From an uncultured Bacteroides sp. (GTDB taxonomy: Bacteria; Bacteroidota; Bacteroidia; Bacteroidales; Bacteroidaceae), in assembly GCA_900557355.1 (NCBI GenBank), contig USSR01000271.1, positions 1 to 8,669 on the forward strand: a stretch of 8,669 nucleotides of DNA, given 5' to 3'. A program made the translations under genes and the position numbers. Numbering within the stretch: the first letter of the stretch is position 1; each line of letters begins with the position of its first letter. A model generated the notes under the pieces. That model was not told the DNA's origin. It did not search any database and worked only from the letters and a program-made list of their open reading frames with translations. Shown here piece after piece: positions 1 through 8,224 of this stretch.

Positions 1-3
1 CGA

Positions 4-20
4 ATTTCAAATATTTCAAA
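4..20. repeat. 9-bp tandem repeat upstream of the SusC-like gene
   Basis: Two copies of ATTTCAAA (4-11 and 13-20) lie in direct tandem with a 9-bp period, about 43 bases before the SusC-like start codon. The rest of the 62-base leader is AT-rich, has no recognisable TAnnTTTG promoter box, and carries in-frame stops (TAG at 30-32, TGA at 51-53), so no coding sequence runs into the gene in that frame. The repeat could be part of a regulator site or simply low-complexity AT-rich DNA; the window starts too close to decide. Confidence 0.35.
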
Positions 21-62
21 GAGCTATTTTAGATTTTAATGGGACAGCAATGATTTAATGAT

Positions 63-3000
63 ATGGAAAAACACAGATTTTTGATGTGGTTTGCTCTCCT
101 GTTTATAGGAGTTGTAAGCGGGTATGCCCAACAGCTTGCCATTACGGGCAGAGTGTTGGATAGTAAAAAGGAACCGTTGATTGGAGTTACAATCTTGCTG
201 AAGGGAAGTGCTAATGGAACGGTGACGGATATTGACGGTAACTTCTCGATTAAAGCGTCGAAAGGAGAGACATTGGTTGTCTCTTATATAGGTTATAAGA
301 CGCAGGAGATTCTTCTATCTTCGAACAAAGCAACTATGACTGTTGAATTACTGGAAGATTCTGAGATGCTGGATGAGGTTGTAGTGATAGGATATGGCAC
401 GATGCGTAAGAAAGACCTTACGGGTTCAGTAACTCAAGTTCGTCCGGATGCATTGGCAAATGAGGCTCCTAAGACTGTGCAAGACGTATTGCGTGGAACT
501 GCCGGTTTGAATGTAGGTTTCGATAAATCGGCTAAAGGAGGCGGGTCCATGAGTATACGCGGCCAACGTTCCGTATATTCTGACGGAGGTCATAATGACC
601 CGCTCATCATTCTGGATGGCATGATGTTTTATGGTGAACTCTCCGAAATTAATCCCAATGATATAGCGCAGATAGATGTGCTGAAAGATGCTTCATCGGC
701 TGCCGTGTATGGTGCGAAGGCGGCCAATGGTGTTGTTATCGTGACGACCAAGAAAGGGAAATCAGAGAAGCCGGTGATCAGTTTCAGTGCTAACATCGGG
801 TGGACTGCCAGGGCAGATGGGCGGAAGGTATACGATGCGGATGGGTATCTGAACTATCGTAGGGATTTTTATACGACAGATACGTATGGGGTAAATCCGT
901 CTACCGGAAAATATGAGGCTTATCAGACAGGAGGTCGCCCTGCGGGATATTTTGACCGTCCGACAGATACTAACTTGGGAAAGTATGGACTTTCTATGGA
1001 TGCATGGAAAAACCAGACAACTCAGGATGCCGGTATGAGCAGTGATGAAATCTGGGCAAGACGTATCGGACTTAATGCGAGTGAAGTGACGCTTGCCAAC
1101 TTCCTCTCCGGAAAAACCTTTGACTGGTATGACCACTCTTTCCAAACGGGATTGAACCAGGACTATAATGTAAGCATCAGCGGAATGACTGAAAGAGTGA
1201 ACTATTACCTCTCATTGGGATACCTTTCCAATGAAGGTATGGTACGCGGAAACGAGTATAGCGCTGTACGGGCTAACATGAAGTTGGATGCCAAAGTGAC
1301 GGACTGGTTCAGTGTGGGAGCTAACGTCAATTTCCAGAATCGTTCGGACGGTGACATTGCTGTCGACTGGTACAGACAGATAACGAGCAACAGCCCTTTT
1401 GCCACTCCCTATAACGAAGCAGGGGAGCTTTTAGCGCATCCTCAGGGAGAGAATGCTTATTGGAAAGGATATAATTTTGATTTTGACCGTCAGTATCTTG
1501 ATTTGGAAAAAGGATTTACTGTACTGAATACCATTTTGACGGCCAAGCTGACGTTGCCTTTCGGCATCACTTATTCATTTAATGCGGCACCGCGTTTACA
1601 ATATTTTTATGACCGTTATTACAGGTCATCGGAACATCCTGACTGGCAGGCCGAAACAGACGACCGCGTGAACCGTGAACAAAGCAAGCGTTTTGACTGG
1701 TCACTGAATAACACTATCACATGGGATTATACTTTCGCAGAAAAACATCACACAATTCTGACTTTGGTGCAGGAAGCTGAAGAGCGTCAGTCGTGGGCGG
1801 ATCGTATTCAAGCTCGTAATATTCTGCCTTCTGAGGCATTGGGCTTTCACGGTACAGCCAATGGAGACAAGAGCTTGAGCGATTTCCGTTCTACCGATAA
1901 CCGCGAGACTGCTTGCGGCTATTTGGCACGCTTGTTCTATTCGTATAATGATAAGTATATGGGTACATTCTCTTTCCGGCGTGATGGATATTCTGCTTTC
2001 GGTACGACCAATCCGTATGCTAATTTCCTTTCCGGAGCACTGGCGTGGACGTTCACCAATGAGGATTTCTGGAAGTGGGGTGAGGTATTGGATTCTGGTA
2101 AATTGCGTGTTTCTTTTGGACAGAACGGTAACCGGAGTTTGGCGAACTCTTATATTGCATTGGCTAACCTGGCACTTGGGAAATATTCTCAGGGATACAT
2201 AAATTCTACTACAGGTGCACTGCTGGATATGAAATATCTCTTTGTAGACCGTTTGCCCAATACCGGTTTGCAGTGGGAGAAGACTACCTCTTGGAATGTC
2301 GGTTTAGATCTCAGTTTCCTGAGAGGACGTATCAATGCTAGCTTGGAATACTACATAATGCCTACTACGGACATGATTATGAACCAGTCCTTACCTGATT
2401 TCACAGGATTCGCTTCCATTACCACAAATTTGGGACGAGTGGAAAACCGGGGCTTTGAAATTTCACTCAATACGCGCAACATTGAGACAAAAAACTTTGA
2501 ATGGAATACTTCTTTCTCTTTTTCTCGTAATAAAAATGAAATAAAGAAACTGTATGGTGAATATGAAACGATTGTGGATGCAGCCGGCAATACCATTACT
2601 AAAGAAAGAGATGATGTGGACAATAAATGGTTTATCGGACATCCCATAAGTGCTATCTGGGATTATGAAGTGACCGGTATCTGGCAGGTGAATGAAGTGG
2701 AAGAAGCCGCTAAGTATGGACAAAAACCCGGTGATCCGAAAGTAGCCAATCATTACACTGCGGATGACCGTAAGAATGCAGATGGAACTACTACTGCTGT
2801 ATACAACAATAACGATAAGCGTTTTTTGGGTGAGACTACGCCTCCTATCCATTGGTCCATGCGAAACAGCTTCATACTTTATAAGAACTGGAGTTTTTCT
2901 TTCAATCTCTACTCTTACATGGGGCACAAGAGTCTGGACAGTAATTATCTGAACAATGACAATAATTATTCGCAGATTACCAACTGCCAGAATATTTATG

Positions 3001-3302
3001 TCAAGAATTATTGGACAGTGGATAATCCTTCCAATACATACGCCCGCCTTTCAGCACAAGGGCCTACGGGACTTGCAGCACCAAGCAGAGTCGTTGACCG
3101 TTCGTTTATTCGCCTGGAAAACATCTCGGTGGCTTATAATGTTCCGGAAGCTTTCTTATCTAAGTACAAGATTCAGAGCGCCAAAGTATTCGCCACCGTG
3201 CGCAATGTAGCCACTTGGAGCAAGGAATGGGAATATGGAGATCCTGAAACCGGAGATATTGCACCACGAACTTACTCTTTGGGTATAAACTTAACATTTT
3301 AA
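63..3302 (+). CDS. SusC/RagA-family TonB-dependent outer-membrane transporter
   Basis: This is a TonB-dependent outer-membrane transporter that imports oligosaccharides into the periplasm with its SusD partner. Residues 1-22 form a signal peptide (hydrophobic core about 7-19, cleavage after YA before QQ). About 26-98 is a carboxypeptidase-D regulatory-like domain (ITGRVLD, GNFSIKA, VSYIGYKT). VVVIGYG at 106-112 opens the plug (about 113-235), which contains SIRGQRS, PLIILDG and IDVLKDASSAAVYG at 204-217. The rest is the beta-barrel, ending in the typical outer-membrane sequence SLGINLTF. At 1079 residues the length is normal and the frame is intact. The start is the first ATG after an in-frame TGA at 51-53. 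No STN domain precedes the CarboxypepD-like domain, so direct signalling to an anti-sigma factor is unlikely. SusD follows after 12 nt. The substrate cannot be read from this protein. Confidence 0.96.
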   Translation: MEKHRFLMWFALLFIGVVSGYAQQLAITGRVLDSKKEPLIGVTILLKGSANGTVTDIDGNFSIKASKGETLVVSYIGYKTQEILLSSNKATMTVELLEDSEMLDEVVVIGYGTMRKKDLTGSVTQVRPDALANEAPKTVQDVLRGTAGLNVGFDKSAKGGGSMSIRGQRSVYSDGGHNDPLIILDGMMFYGELSEINPNDIAQIDVLKDASSAAVYGAKAANGVVIVTTKKGKSEKPVISFSANIGWTARADGRKVYDADGYLNYRRDFYTTDTYGVNPSTGKYEAYQTGGRPAGYFDRPTDTNLGKYGLSMDAWKNQTTQDAGMSSDEIWARRIGLNASEVTLANFLSGKTFDWYDHSFQTGLNQDYNVSISGMTERVNYYLSLGYLSNEGMVRGNEYSAVRANMKLDAKVTDWFSVGANVNFQNRSDGDIAVDWYRQITSNSPFATPYNEAGELLAHPQGENAYWKGYNFDFDRQYLDLEKGFTVLNTILTAKLTLPFGITYSFNAAPRLQYFYDRYYRSSEHPDWQAETDDRVNREQSKRFDWSLNNTITWDYTFAEKHHTILTLVQEAEERQSWADRIQARNILPSEALGFHGTANGDKSLSDFRSTDNRETACGYLARLFYSYNDKYMGTFSFRRDGYSAFGTTNPYANFLSGALAWTFTNEDFWKWGEVLDSGKLRVSFGQNGNRSLANSYIALANLALGKYSQGYINSTTGALLDMKYLFVDRLPNTGLQWEKTTSWNVGLDLSFLRGRINASLEYYIMPTTDMIMNQSLPDFTGFASITTNLGRVENRGFEISLNTRNIETKNFEWNTSFSFSRNKNEIKKLYGEYETIVDAAGNTITKERDDVDNKWFIGHPISAIWDYEVTGIWQVNEVEEAAKYGQKPGDPKVANHYTADDRKNADGTTTAVYNNNDKRFLGETTPPIHWSMRNSFILYKNWSFSFNLYSYMGHKSLDSNYLNNDNNYSQITNCQNIYVKNYWTVDNPSNTYARLSAQGPTGLAAPSRVVDRSFIRLENISVAYNVPEAFLSKYKIQSAKVFATVRNVATWSKEWEYGDPETGDIAPRTYSLGINLTF

Positions 3303-3314
3303 AAAGAAAGAAAT

Positions 3315-5252
3315 ATGAAAAACTATATAAATCAATTCAAATTGTTGCTGGGGATTACATGCGTATCTGCGCTTTTTACAGGATGTTCCGATGATTTCCT
3401 GAAACCGGATTCCCTCTCTCTTTACGAACCGACTGTAACATTCAATACAGTGGATGGTCTGAATGCTGCTTTAGCTTCGGCAGACAAGGCACTTCGTGCT
3501 TATTGGACAAATACGGAAGCTTGTGACTTGATGTTGCCTTTGATGAGTGAGTATCTTTTCTCTGATTTAACGGTAGCTGGTAAAACGGATGACCAACTTG
3601 CTTTTTGTGACATAAACGAACGTTTTACACCTACTGACGGTTGGTATAATTTTGACCAGAATCGTCTGGTCATCTTTTGGGGGGAGACTTACAACGGCAT
3701 TAAGTATGCCAATACTGTTATCAGCTATATTGATAAGGTGGAGGGATTGGATGAAACCACCAGGAATGAATTTCTCGGGCGTGCCTATTTTCATCGTGCT
3801 TACCGGTATATGAATCTTTGTTTCCAATTCGGTGACGTACCTTTTGTTTCTAAAATTATAGAGTCTCCCAAGCAAGACTATAAAAGCACCAAACGCGAGG
3901 CCATCATCAAGCGTATGGTGCAAGATATGGAGTTTGCTGTACAGAATGTTCCCGACCAAAAGGATATGACTTACATCGGTATGATCAACAAAGGGGCATG
4001 CCGCCAATTGCTTATTAAATGTTACCTTGCTAACGGTGATTTTCAGAAAGCTAAGGAACAAGCCGATATCCTCATCGATCAGTCAGGCTACTCATTGATG
4101 CAGGATGAGTTCGGGACTTTTTCCAATCCTAATCCTAAAACATGGAATATTACCAACAATGTTATTTGGAATTTACACCAAGGTGGAAACAAAGCTATTG
4201 CCGCTAACAAAGAGGCCATCCTTGTTCTGCCCAACCGTTACGGCACTGATTCAGGTATTCGCACCCGTACTATGCGTAACTTGGTTCCCAGATGGAATGC
4301 TGATGAGATTAAAACTCCCGATAATGTGAGAGCTGTGGATAACTTTGCTTTGAACAATCCGGATTATAAAGATAATTTGGATTTCAACCGTGCTTTCGGA
4401 CGCGGGCAGGCAGTTGTACGTCCCACTTACTTTGCCGAAAACTCTCTGTGGTATGTTAATGGGGTGAATGATGAGGGGGACCTGCGCCATAGTCATACTG
4501 TAGGCAACTGGGTGCGTATGGAAGATTTGAGATATAACCGTCCGAACACTAAATATCACGGAGAAAATGTCCGTTTCAGTTGGGTCGACGAGGATGGTGG
4601 CACCCAAGTGCTCTGTTCCGATACAATTCGGTGCTGGTTTGATTGGCCCCATTATAAGGTTTGGTCCGAATCTCCCGAAGATGAAACGCCTTCTGCCAAT
4701 CAATACAATGGTGGTGGCTATGCTGACTTTTACTGCTATCGGCTCGCGGAAACTTATCTGCTCCGTGCCGAAGCCAAATATTATCTGGGAGATGCTACTG
4801 CTGTAGATGATGTCAATGCTGTGCGTAAACGTGCTAAATGTCAGCAACTTTATACTACGGTTGATATTGATGACATCGTGGATGAACGTGCCCGTGAGCT
4901 TTACATGGAAGAGTGGCGTTTCACTGAACTGAGCCGTATCTCTTATTGCCTTGCTCTTAGCGGCAAGCCCGATAATGAAGGCAAAACTTATGATAAAGAG
5001 CACTTGCATGAGGACAGCTTCTGGTTTCACCGTATCACTAACTACAACAACTATTATAATAAGGATACTGGAGCCAATATCAGAGGTCGCAAGTATACCA
5101 TGGGCAAGCACAACATTAACTGGCCTATTCCTCAAAAGGCCATTGACGCCAATCGCTTGGGAAAACTTAGCCAAAATCCGGGTTACGACGGATATGACCC
5201 CAATGTGGAGAAATGGGAAACCTGGGAAGAAGCGGTGGCTGATGAGAACTAG
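3315..5252 (+). CDS. SusD/RagB-family surface glycan-binding lipoprotein
   Basis: This is the outer-membrane lipoprotein partner of the preceding SusC-like transporter, expected to cover its barrel and bind the glycan. The N-terminus is a lipoprotein signal with lipobox LFTGC, giving lipidated Cys24. The following SDDF resembles the surface lipoprotein export signal described in Bacteroidota. Family hallmarks include the N-terminal SusD helix region with RAYFHRAYRYMNLCFQFGDV at 156-175, the later TPR-like segment YRLAETYLLRAEA at 475-487, and the C-terminal NINWPIP (600-606) and QNPGY (620-624). At 645 residues it is somewhat longer than many SusD proteins, consistent with insertions in the variable ligand-binding face. 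Its ATG lies 12 nt after the SusC stop in an A-rich stretch (AAAAAGAAAGAAAT), which probably serves for translation initiation. Function is inferred from family and pairing; the ligand is unknown. Confidence 0.95.
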   Translation: MKNYINQFKLLLGITCVSALFTGCSDDFLKPDSLSLYEPTVTFNTVDGLNAALASADKALRAYWTNTEACDLMLPLMSEYLFSDLTVAGKTDDQLAFCDINERFTPTDGWYNFDQNRLVIFWGETYNGIKYANTVISYIDKVEGLDETTRNEFLGRAYFHRAYRYMNLCFQFGDVPFVSKIIESPKQDYKSTKREAIIKRMVQDMEFAVQNVPDQKDMTYIGMINKGACRQLLIKCYLANGDFQKAKEQADILIDQSGYSLMQDEFGTFSNPNPKTWNITNNVIWNLHQGGNKAIAANKEAILVLPNRYGTDSGIRTRTMRNLVPRWNADEIKTPDNVRAVDNFALNNPDYKDNLDFNRAFGRGQAVVRPTYFAENSLWYVNGVNDEGDLRHSHTVGNWVRMEDLRYNRPNTKYHGENVRFSWVDEDGGTQVLCSDTIRCWFDWPHYKVWSESPEDETPSANQYNGGGYADFYCYRLAETYLLRAEAKYYLGDATAVDDVNAVRKRAKCQQLYTTVDIDDIVDERARELYMEEWRFTELSRISYCLALSGKPDNEGKTYDKEHLHEDSFWFHRITNYNNYYNKDTGANIRGRKYTMGKHNINWPIPQKAIDANRLGKLSQNPGYDGYDPNVEKWETWEEAVADEN

Positions 5253-5281
5253 TCTGTTTTTTGATTATTTAAATATCAATT

Positions 5282-7867
5282 ATGAACATGCACATCGCTT
5301 TATGTCTTTTGACAAGAAAGGCTTTCCTGATTCTGGTAAGCCTGGCTTTTTTCACTTTCTCTGCCTCGGCGCAAAGGATGATGAAAACCATTAATGATGG
5401 TTGGGACTTCCGTAAGGATGGAGAAACACGGTGGCAGCCCATTAATCTGCCCCATACATTTAATCTTGATGCCTATTCTCAAAGAAATTATTATCAAGGT
5501 AAGGGTGAATATCGCAAAAAGTTGTCACTCCCAGAGATAGCCCCCACTAAACGTTATTATCTGAAAATAGATGCCGCCAGTAAAGCTGCCGACGTAAAAG
5601 TCAACGGACAGGTGGCTGGTAGTCATGCCGGAGGGTATTCGGCTTTCATTTTGGATGTTACCGGGCTTATAAGGGAGAACAATGAGATAGAAATTACTGT
5701 TGATAATGCTCGACGAGACATTACGCCGCTTTGGGCGGACTTCACTTTCTGGGGAGGAATCTACCGGGATGTATGGCTTATAACCACTTCGGAACAGCAT
5801 TTCAACATGGCGAACTACGGATCGACCGGTGTATTTGTCAGTACCCCCGTTGCCAACGAACGAGAAGGAGTAGTGCAGGTAAAAGCGGAGGTGACTAATG
5901 ATGCCGACTCAAGGATACGTCTGAAGATGCAAAACCGCATTTATGACGCTCAGGGAAAACTGCTTCAGACGAATACACAACCTTTTTCACTGAAAGCTGG
6001 AGAAACAGCGACTGTGGAATATAAATCTGATGTAATAGACAATCCTCAATTGTGGACACCAGAAATGCCGACACTGTATCGCGTTGTTACCGCCATTGTG
6101 AATGCCAAAACCGGTGAAGTCTTGGATGAGATATCTAATAAGGTAGGTTTCAGATGGTTTTCGTTTGATGCAGACAAGGGATTCAGTCTGAATGGGAAAC
6201 CTTATAAGCTGCGTGGGGTGAACCGCCATCAGGACCAGGCACCTGTAGGAGTGGCTATAGACGACGAAGTGAACCGCCGTGACATAAGGCAGATAAAAGA
6301 AATAGGATGCAATTTTATCCGTATATCCCATTATCCGCAGGATGACGCTTTGCTGGATGCATGTGATGAACTGGGCTTGCTGGCTTGGGAGGAGATTCCC
6401 ATTATTGACATCGTACCTGATACGCCGGGATATGATGACCATTGTGAGATGAACCTGGTGGAGATGATTCGGCAACATTACAACCATCCCTGTATCATGG
6501 CGTGGGGGTATATGAATGAAATATTACTGATTGCTCCTACACCGGATAAACCGGAGTGGCCGGCAGTAAGAGATCGTACTGTCAAGCTGGCGCAGCGGTT
6601 AGAAAAGCGTTTGAAAGAAGAGGATCCTTCGCGTGTGAGCGTCATGGCATTCCACGGTTCCGACCTTTACAACACGATTGGACTTGCACTGGGAGACGTG
6701 GCCGGATGGAATCTCTATCAGGGATGGTATTTCGGTGAGTTGCCTCATTTTGAACAGTGGCTGGAAGATCAGCACGCGCGTTATCCGCATCGTCCCATTA
6801 TTGTGAGCGAATGGGGGGCGGGTTCAGACAAACGTATTCACTCGGTTAAGGGTCGTCCATTCGATTTCAGTATGGAATATCAGCAGGAATATATCGAGCA
6901 CTATCTGCCTTATATTGAAAATAATGACTACATTGCCGGATGTGCTTATTGGGGGTACGTTGATTTCAACGTGGCCGCCCGTCAGGAATCTATGCCTCGT
7001 GTCAACAATAAGGGGCTTTTCTATAATGACCGGACTCCAAAAGATATAGCTTACTATTTTAAGGCTATGTGGCGTAAGGACGTACCGGTGTTGCATATAG
7101 CAAGCCGCGATTGGGCTTTACGGACAGGAAAAGCCGAAGAAGAACATCCCATCAAGATTTATACCAATCTGGATGAGGTGGAGCTTATCCTGAACGGTGT
7201 ATCTTGCGGCAAGCAGTGTACATCCAATTATAATACTATATTTCGCGTAAAGTTGCCGGAAGGAAGTTCCTCGTTGGTGGCCAGAGGTTATAGGAACGGA
7301 GTGCTTGTAGAAGATGTGATGATAATGACGCTCGCTCTTTTTCCTGACTTGCATCAAGGGGACGAATTTGCAGTAAACGTTGGCAGTAATTGTTATTTCA
7401 TTTCAGATGTCAGTCACTTGACATGGTTACCGGACCGTCCTTATACTGCCGGGGAATGGGGATATGTGAACGGTAAAGGGCGCAGCACTACCTCTGAAAT
7501 TTATAATACTGTAGATGGACCAGTCTATCAGACATGGATGGAGGATATCACGGAGTATAAGATTGACGCTCCTGCCGGAACTTATGAGGTGGAGCTGTTG
7601 ATGGCAGATGTTAGCCGGCCGGCCCGGCAGCAGGCCAATCTGCTGGGCAAGGGAGATGAACGGATAAGTACCGCGTCCAAGCGGTTCGACATCACCATTT
7701 GCGGTGAGGTTGTGGAGCAGAATTTTTCTCCCGCCGATAACAACCGTTATCTCAACGCATGCCGTCGACGCTATATAGTGAACAATAATGATGGATGTAT
7801 TGATATACGTTTTACGCCGTTGCAAGGCAAACCGGTTCTTTCGGGGCTTAAAGTCCGGAGGTTATAA
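5282..7867 (+). CDS. Secreted glycoside hydrolase family 2 enzyme with C-terminal malectin-like domain
   Basis: A retaining exo-beta-glycosidase (beta-galactosidase or beta-glucuronidase type) predicted to act in the periplasm on oligosaccharides imported by the SusCD pair. Residues 1-30 are a signal peptide with RK at 12-13, hydrophobic 14-27 and cleavage after SASA; no lipobox is visible. In order: GH2 sugar-binding jelly roll (about 36-170), Ig-like domain (about 185-290), TIM barrel (about 292-600), DUF4982-like beta domain (about 603-685) and malectin-like domain (about 690-861). Barrel motifs are RGVNRHQD 311-318, RISHYPQD 347-354 and WEEIP 369-373. E413 in GYMNE is the predicted acid/base and E510 in IVSEWGAGSD the predicted nucleophile. 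NNKG at 575-578 matches the N-x-K position of beta-glucuronidases. The frame is intact at 861 residues. An in-frame TAA at 5270-5272 makes 5282 the first start; Met3 is an alternative. It lies 29 nt after SusD, so it is probably cotranscribed. Family and catalytic residues are clear; the sugar removed is not. Confidence 0.93.
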   Translation: MNMHIALCLLTRKAFLILVSLAFFTFSASAQRMMKTINDGWDFRKDGETRWQPINLPHTFNLDAYSQRNYYQGKGEYRKKLSLPEIAPTKRYYLKIDAASKAADVKVNGQVAGSHAGGYSAFILDVTGLIRENNEIEITVDNARRDITPLWADFTFWGGIYRDVWLITTSEQHFNMANYGSTGVFVSTPVANEREGVVQVKAEVTNDADSRIRLKMQNRIYDAQGKLLQTNTQPFSLKAGETATVEYKSDVIDNPQLWTPEMPTLYRVVTAIVNAKTGEVLDEISNKVGFRWFSFDADKGFSLNGKPYKLRGVNRHQDQAPVGVAIDDEVNRRDIRQIKEIGCNFIRISHYPQDDALLDACDELGLLAWEEIPIIDIVPDTPGYDDHCEMNLVEMIRQHYNHPCIMAWGYMNEILLIAPTPDKPEWPAVRDRTVKLAQRLEKRLKEEDPSRVSVMAFHGSDLYNTIGLALGDVAGWNLYQGWYFGELPHFEQWLEDQHARYPHRPIIVSEWGAGSDKRIHSVKGRPFDFSMEYQQEYIEHYLPYIENNDYIAGCAYWGYVDFNVAARQESMPRVNNKGLFYNDRTPKDIAYYFKAMWRKDVPVLHIASRDWALRTGKAEEEHPIKIYTNLDEVELILNGVSCGKQCTSNYNTIFRVKLPEGSSSLVARGYRNGVLVEDVMIMTLALFPDLHQGDEFAVNVGSNCYFISDVSHLTWLPDRPYTAGEWGYVNGKGRSTTSEIYNTVDGPVYQTWMEDITEYKIDAPAGTYEVELLMADVSRPARQQANLLGKGDERISTASKRFDITICGEVVEQNFSPADNNRYLNACRRRYIVNNNDGCIDIRFTPLQGKPVLSGLKVRRL

Positions 7868-7888
7868 ACCGAAAGAGATTGTCTGATG

Positions 7889-7920
7889 GGAAAGGAGTCG
7901 CTGGACTCCTTTCCTTTTTT
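7889..7920 (+). terminator. Strong intrinsic terminator closing the susC-susD-GH2 set
   Basis: GGAAAGGAGTC (7889-7899), the loop GCTG (7900-7903) and GACTCCTTTCC (7904-7914) form a perfect 11-bp hairpin, followed directly by six T (7915-7920). It begins 21 nt after the GH2 stop codon. There is no matching T-run on the other side of the stem, so it should act on plus-strand transcripts only. It separates the PUL genes from the HU-like gene. Confidence 0.95.
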
Positions 7921-7936
7921 GCGAAATCTACTTTGT

Positions 7937-8120
7937 TTGTAGAGATGCTTTAAATCCCTTGCTTTCATTTTCAATGCTTTAGGGCCCAGGCTTGTAGAGA
8001 TCATTATCTAATCCTTTATTTTCCTGCTTTTTCTACTTTCCTTTTCATTTCTCCGTTGTAGAGATTGCTTTTTGATAATGTGCTGTTTATTAGTGTTTTA
8101 TGAAATTGCTTGGTAGATGC
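7937..8120. repeat. Dispersed direct repeats TTGTAGAGAT in the intergenic region
   Basis: Between the terminator and the HU promoter the plus strand is T/pyrimidine-rich and I see no gene. It holds three exact copies of the 10-mer TTGTAGAGAT at 7937-7946, 7992-8001 and 8056-8065 (start-to-start 55 and 64 bp). A degenerate relative, TTGGTAGATGC, lies at 8110-8120, 54 bp after the third copy. Copies 1 and 3 also share a following GCTTT, with one extra T in copy 3. The spacing is uneven and the sequence between copies is only loosely similar, so this is not a CRISPR array or a clean tandem repeat. Possible explanations are binding sites for a regulator, a decayed noncoding repeat, or chance in biased sequence. 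Function is unknown. Confidence 0.6.
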
Positions 8121-8127
8121 TGTTTTC

Positions 8128-8158
8128 TTGCTTTCTCATTCTTCTCACCCTAACTTTG
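8128..8158 (+). promoter_or_regulatory. Bacteroidota-type promoter for the HU-like gene
   Basis: TAACTTTG at 8151-8158 matches the Bacteroides -7 consensus TAnnTTTG exactly. TTG at 8128-8130 lies 20 bp upstream, fitting the -33 TTTG-type box (three of four bases; the sequence is CTTG). The start point would fall at about 8164-8168, leaving a leader of roughly 115 nt before the HU-like ATG. The promoter lies downstream of the PUL terminator, so the HU-like gene should be transcribed independently. Confidence 0.75.
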
Positions 8159-8173
8159 CAACATCGAATCTGA

Positions 8174-8224
8174 GAAACAGAACGTCTGTCTGTTGAGGCC
8201 TCACAGTAAAAGACTTCGTGTTTC
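8174..8224 (+). other. Inverted repeats in the HU-like mRNA leader
   Basis: The predicted leader contains ACAGA-ACG-TCTGT (8177-8189, 5-bp stem), then CTGTTGAGGCCTCACAG (8190-8206). The second can fold with one bulged T around a GGCC loop, and it contains the perfect palindrome TGAGGCCTCA (8194-8203). GAAACA (8174-8179) can alternatively pair with TGTTTC (8219-8224), enclosing the second hairpin and competing with the first. There is no T-run after these stems, so they are not a simple terminator. They do not match any riboswitch class I recognise. Whether they regulate the downstream gene is conjecture. Confidence 0.35.

Noticed and set aside
4251..5174. A 307-codon open frame on the minus strand opposite the SusD-like gene
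   Set aside because: It lies wholly inside a clear SusD gene, its translation resembles no family I know and has no coherent domain pattern, and it is explained by codon bias of the sense gene.
5253..5281. A possible internal promoter between SusD and the GH2 gene
   Set aside because: The 29-nt gap is AT-rich but has no TAnnTTTG box at a useful distance, so cotranscription is the simpler reading.
4951..5394. A 147-codon plus-strand frame bridging the SusD and GH2 genes
   Set aside because: It is out of frame with both real genes and has no protein-family features.
7614..7623. GC-rich palindrome GCCGGCCGGC inside the GH2 gene
   Set aside because: It encodes the residues SRPA of the malectin-like domain in frame; there is nothing to indicate a separate site.
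7771..8004. A 77-codon minus-strand frame spanning the GH2 3' end, the terminator and part of the repeat tract
   Set aside because: It crosses the terminator hairpin and the end of a real gene, its translation is basic and without recognisable motifs, and it has no visible promoter.
7937..8120. CRISPR array or tandem-repeat locus
   Set aside because: The conserved part is only 10 bp, spacers vary from 44 to 54 bp, and no cas gene is present.
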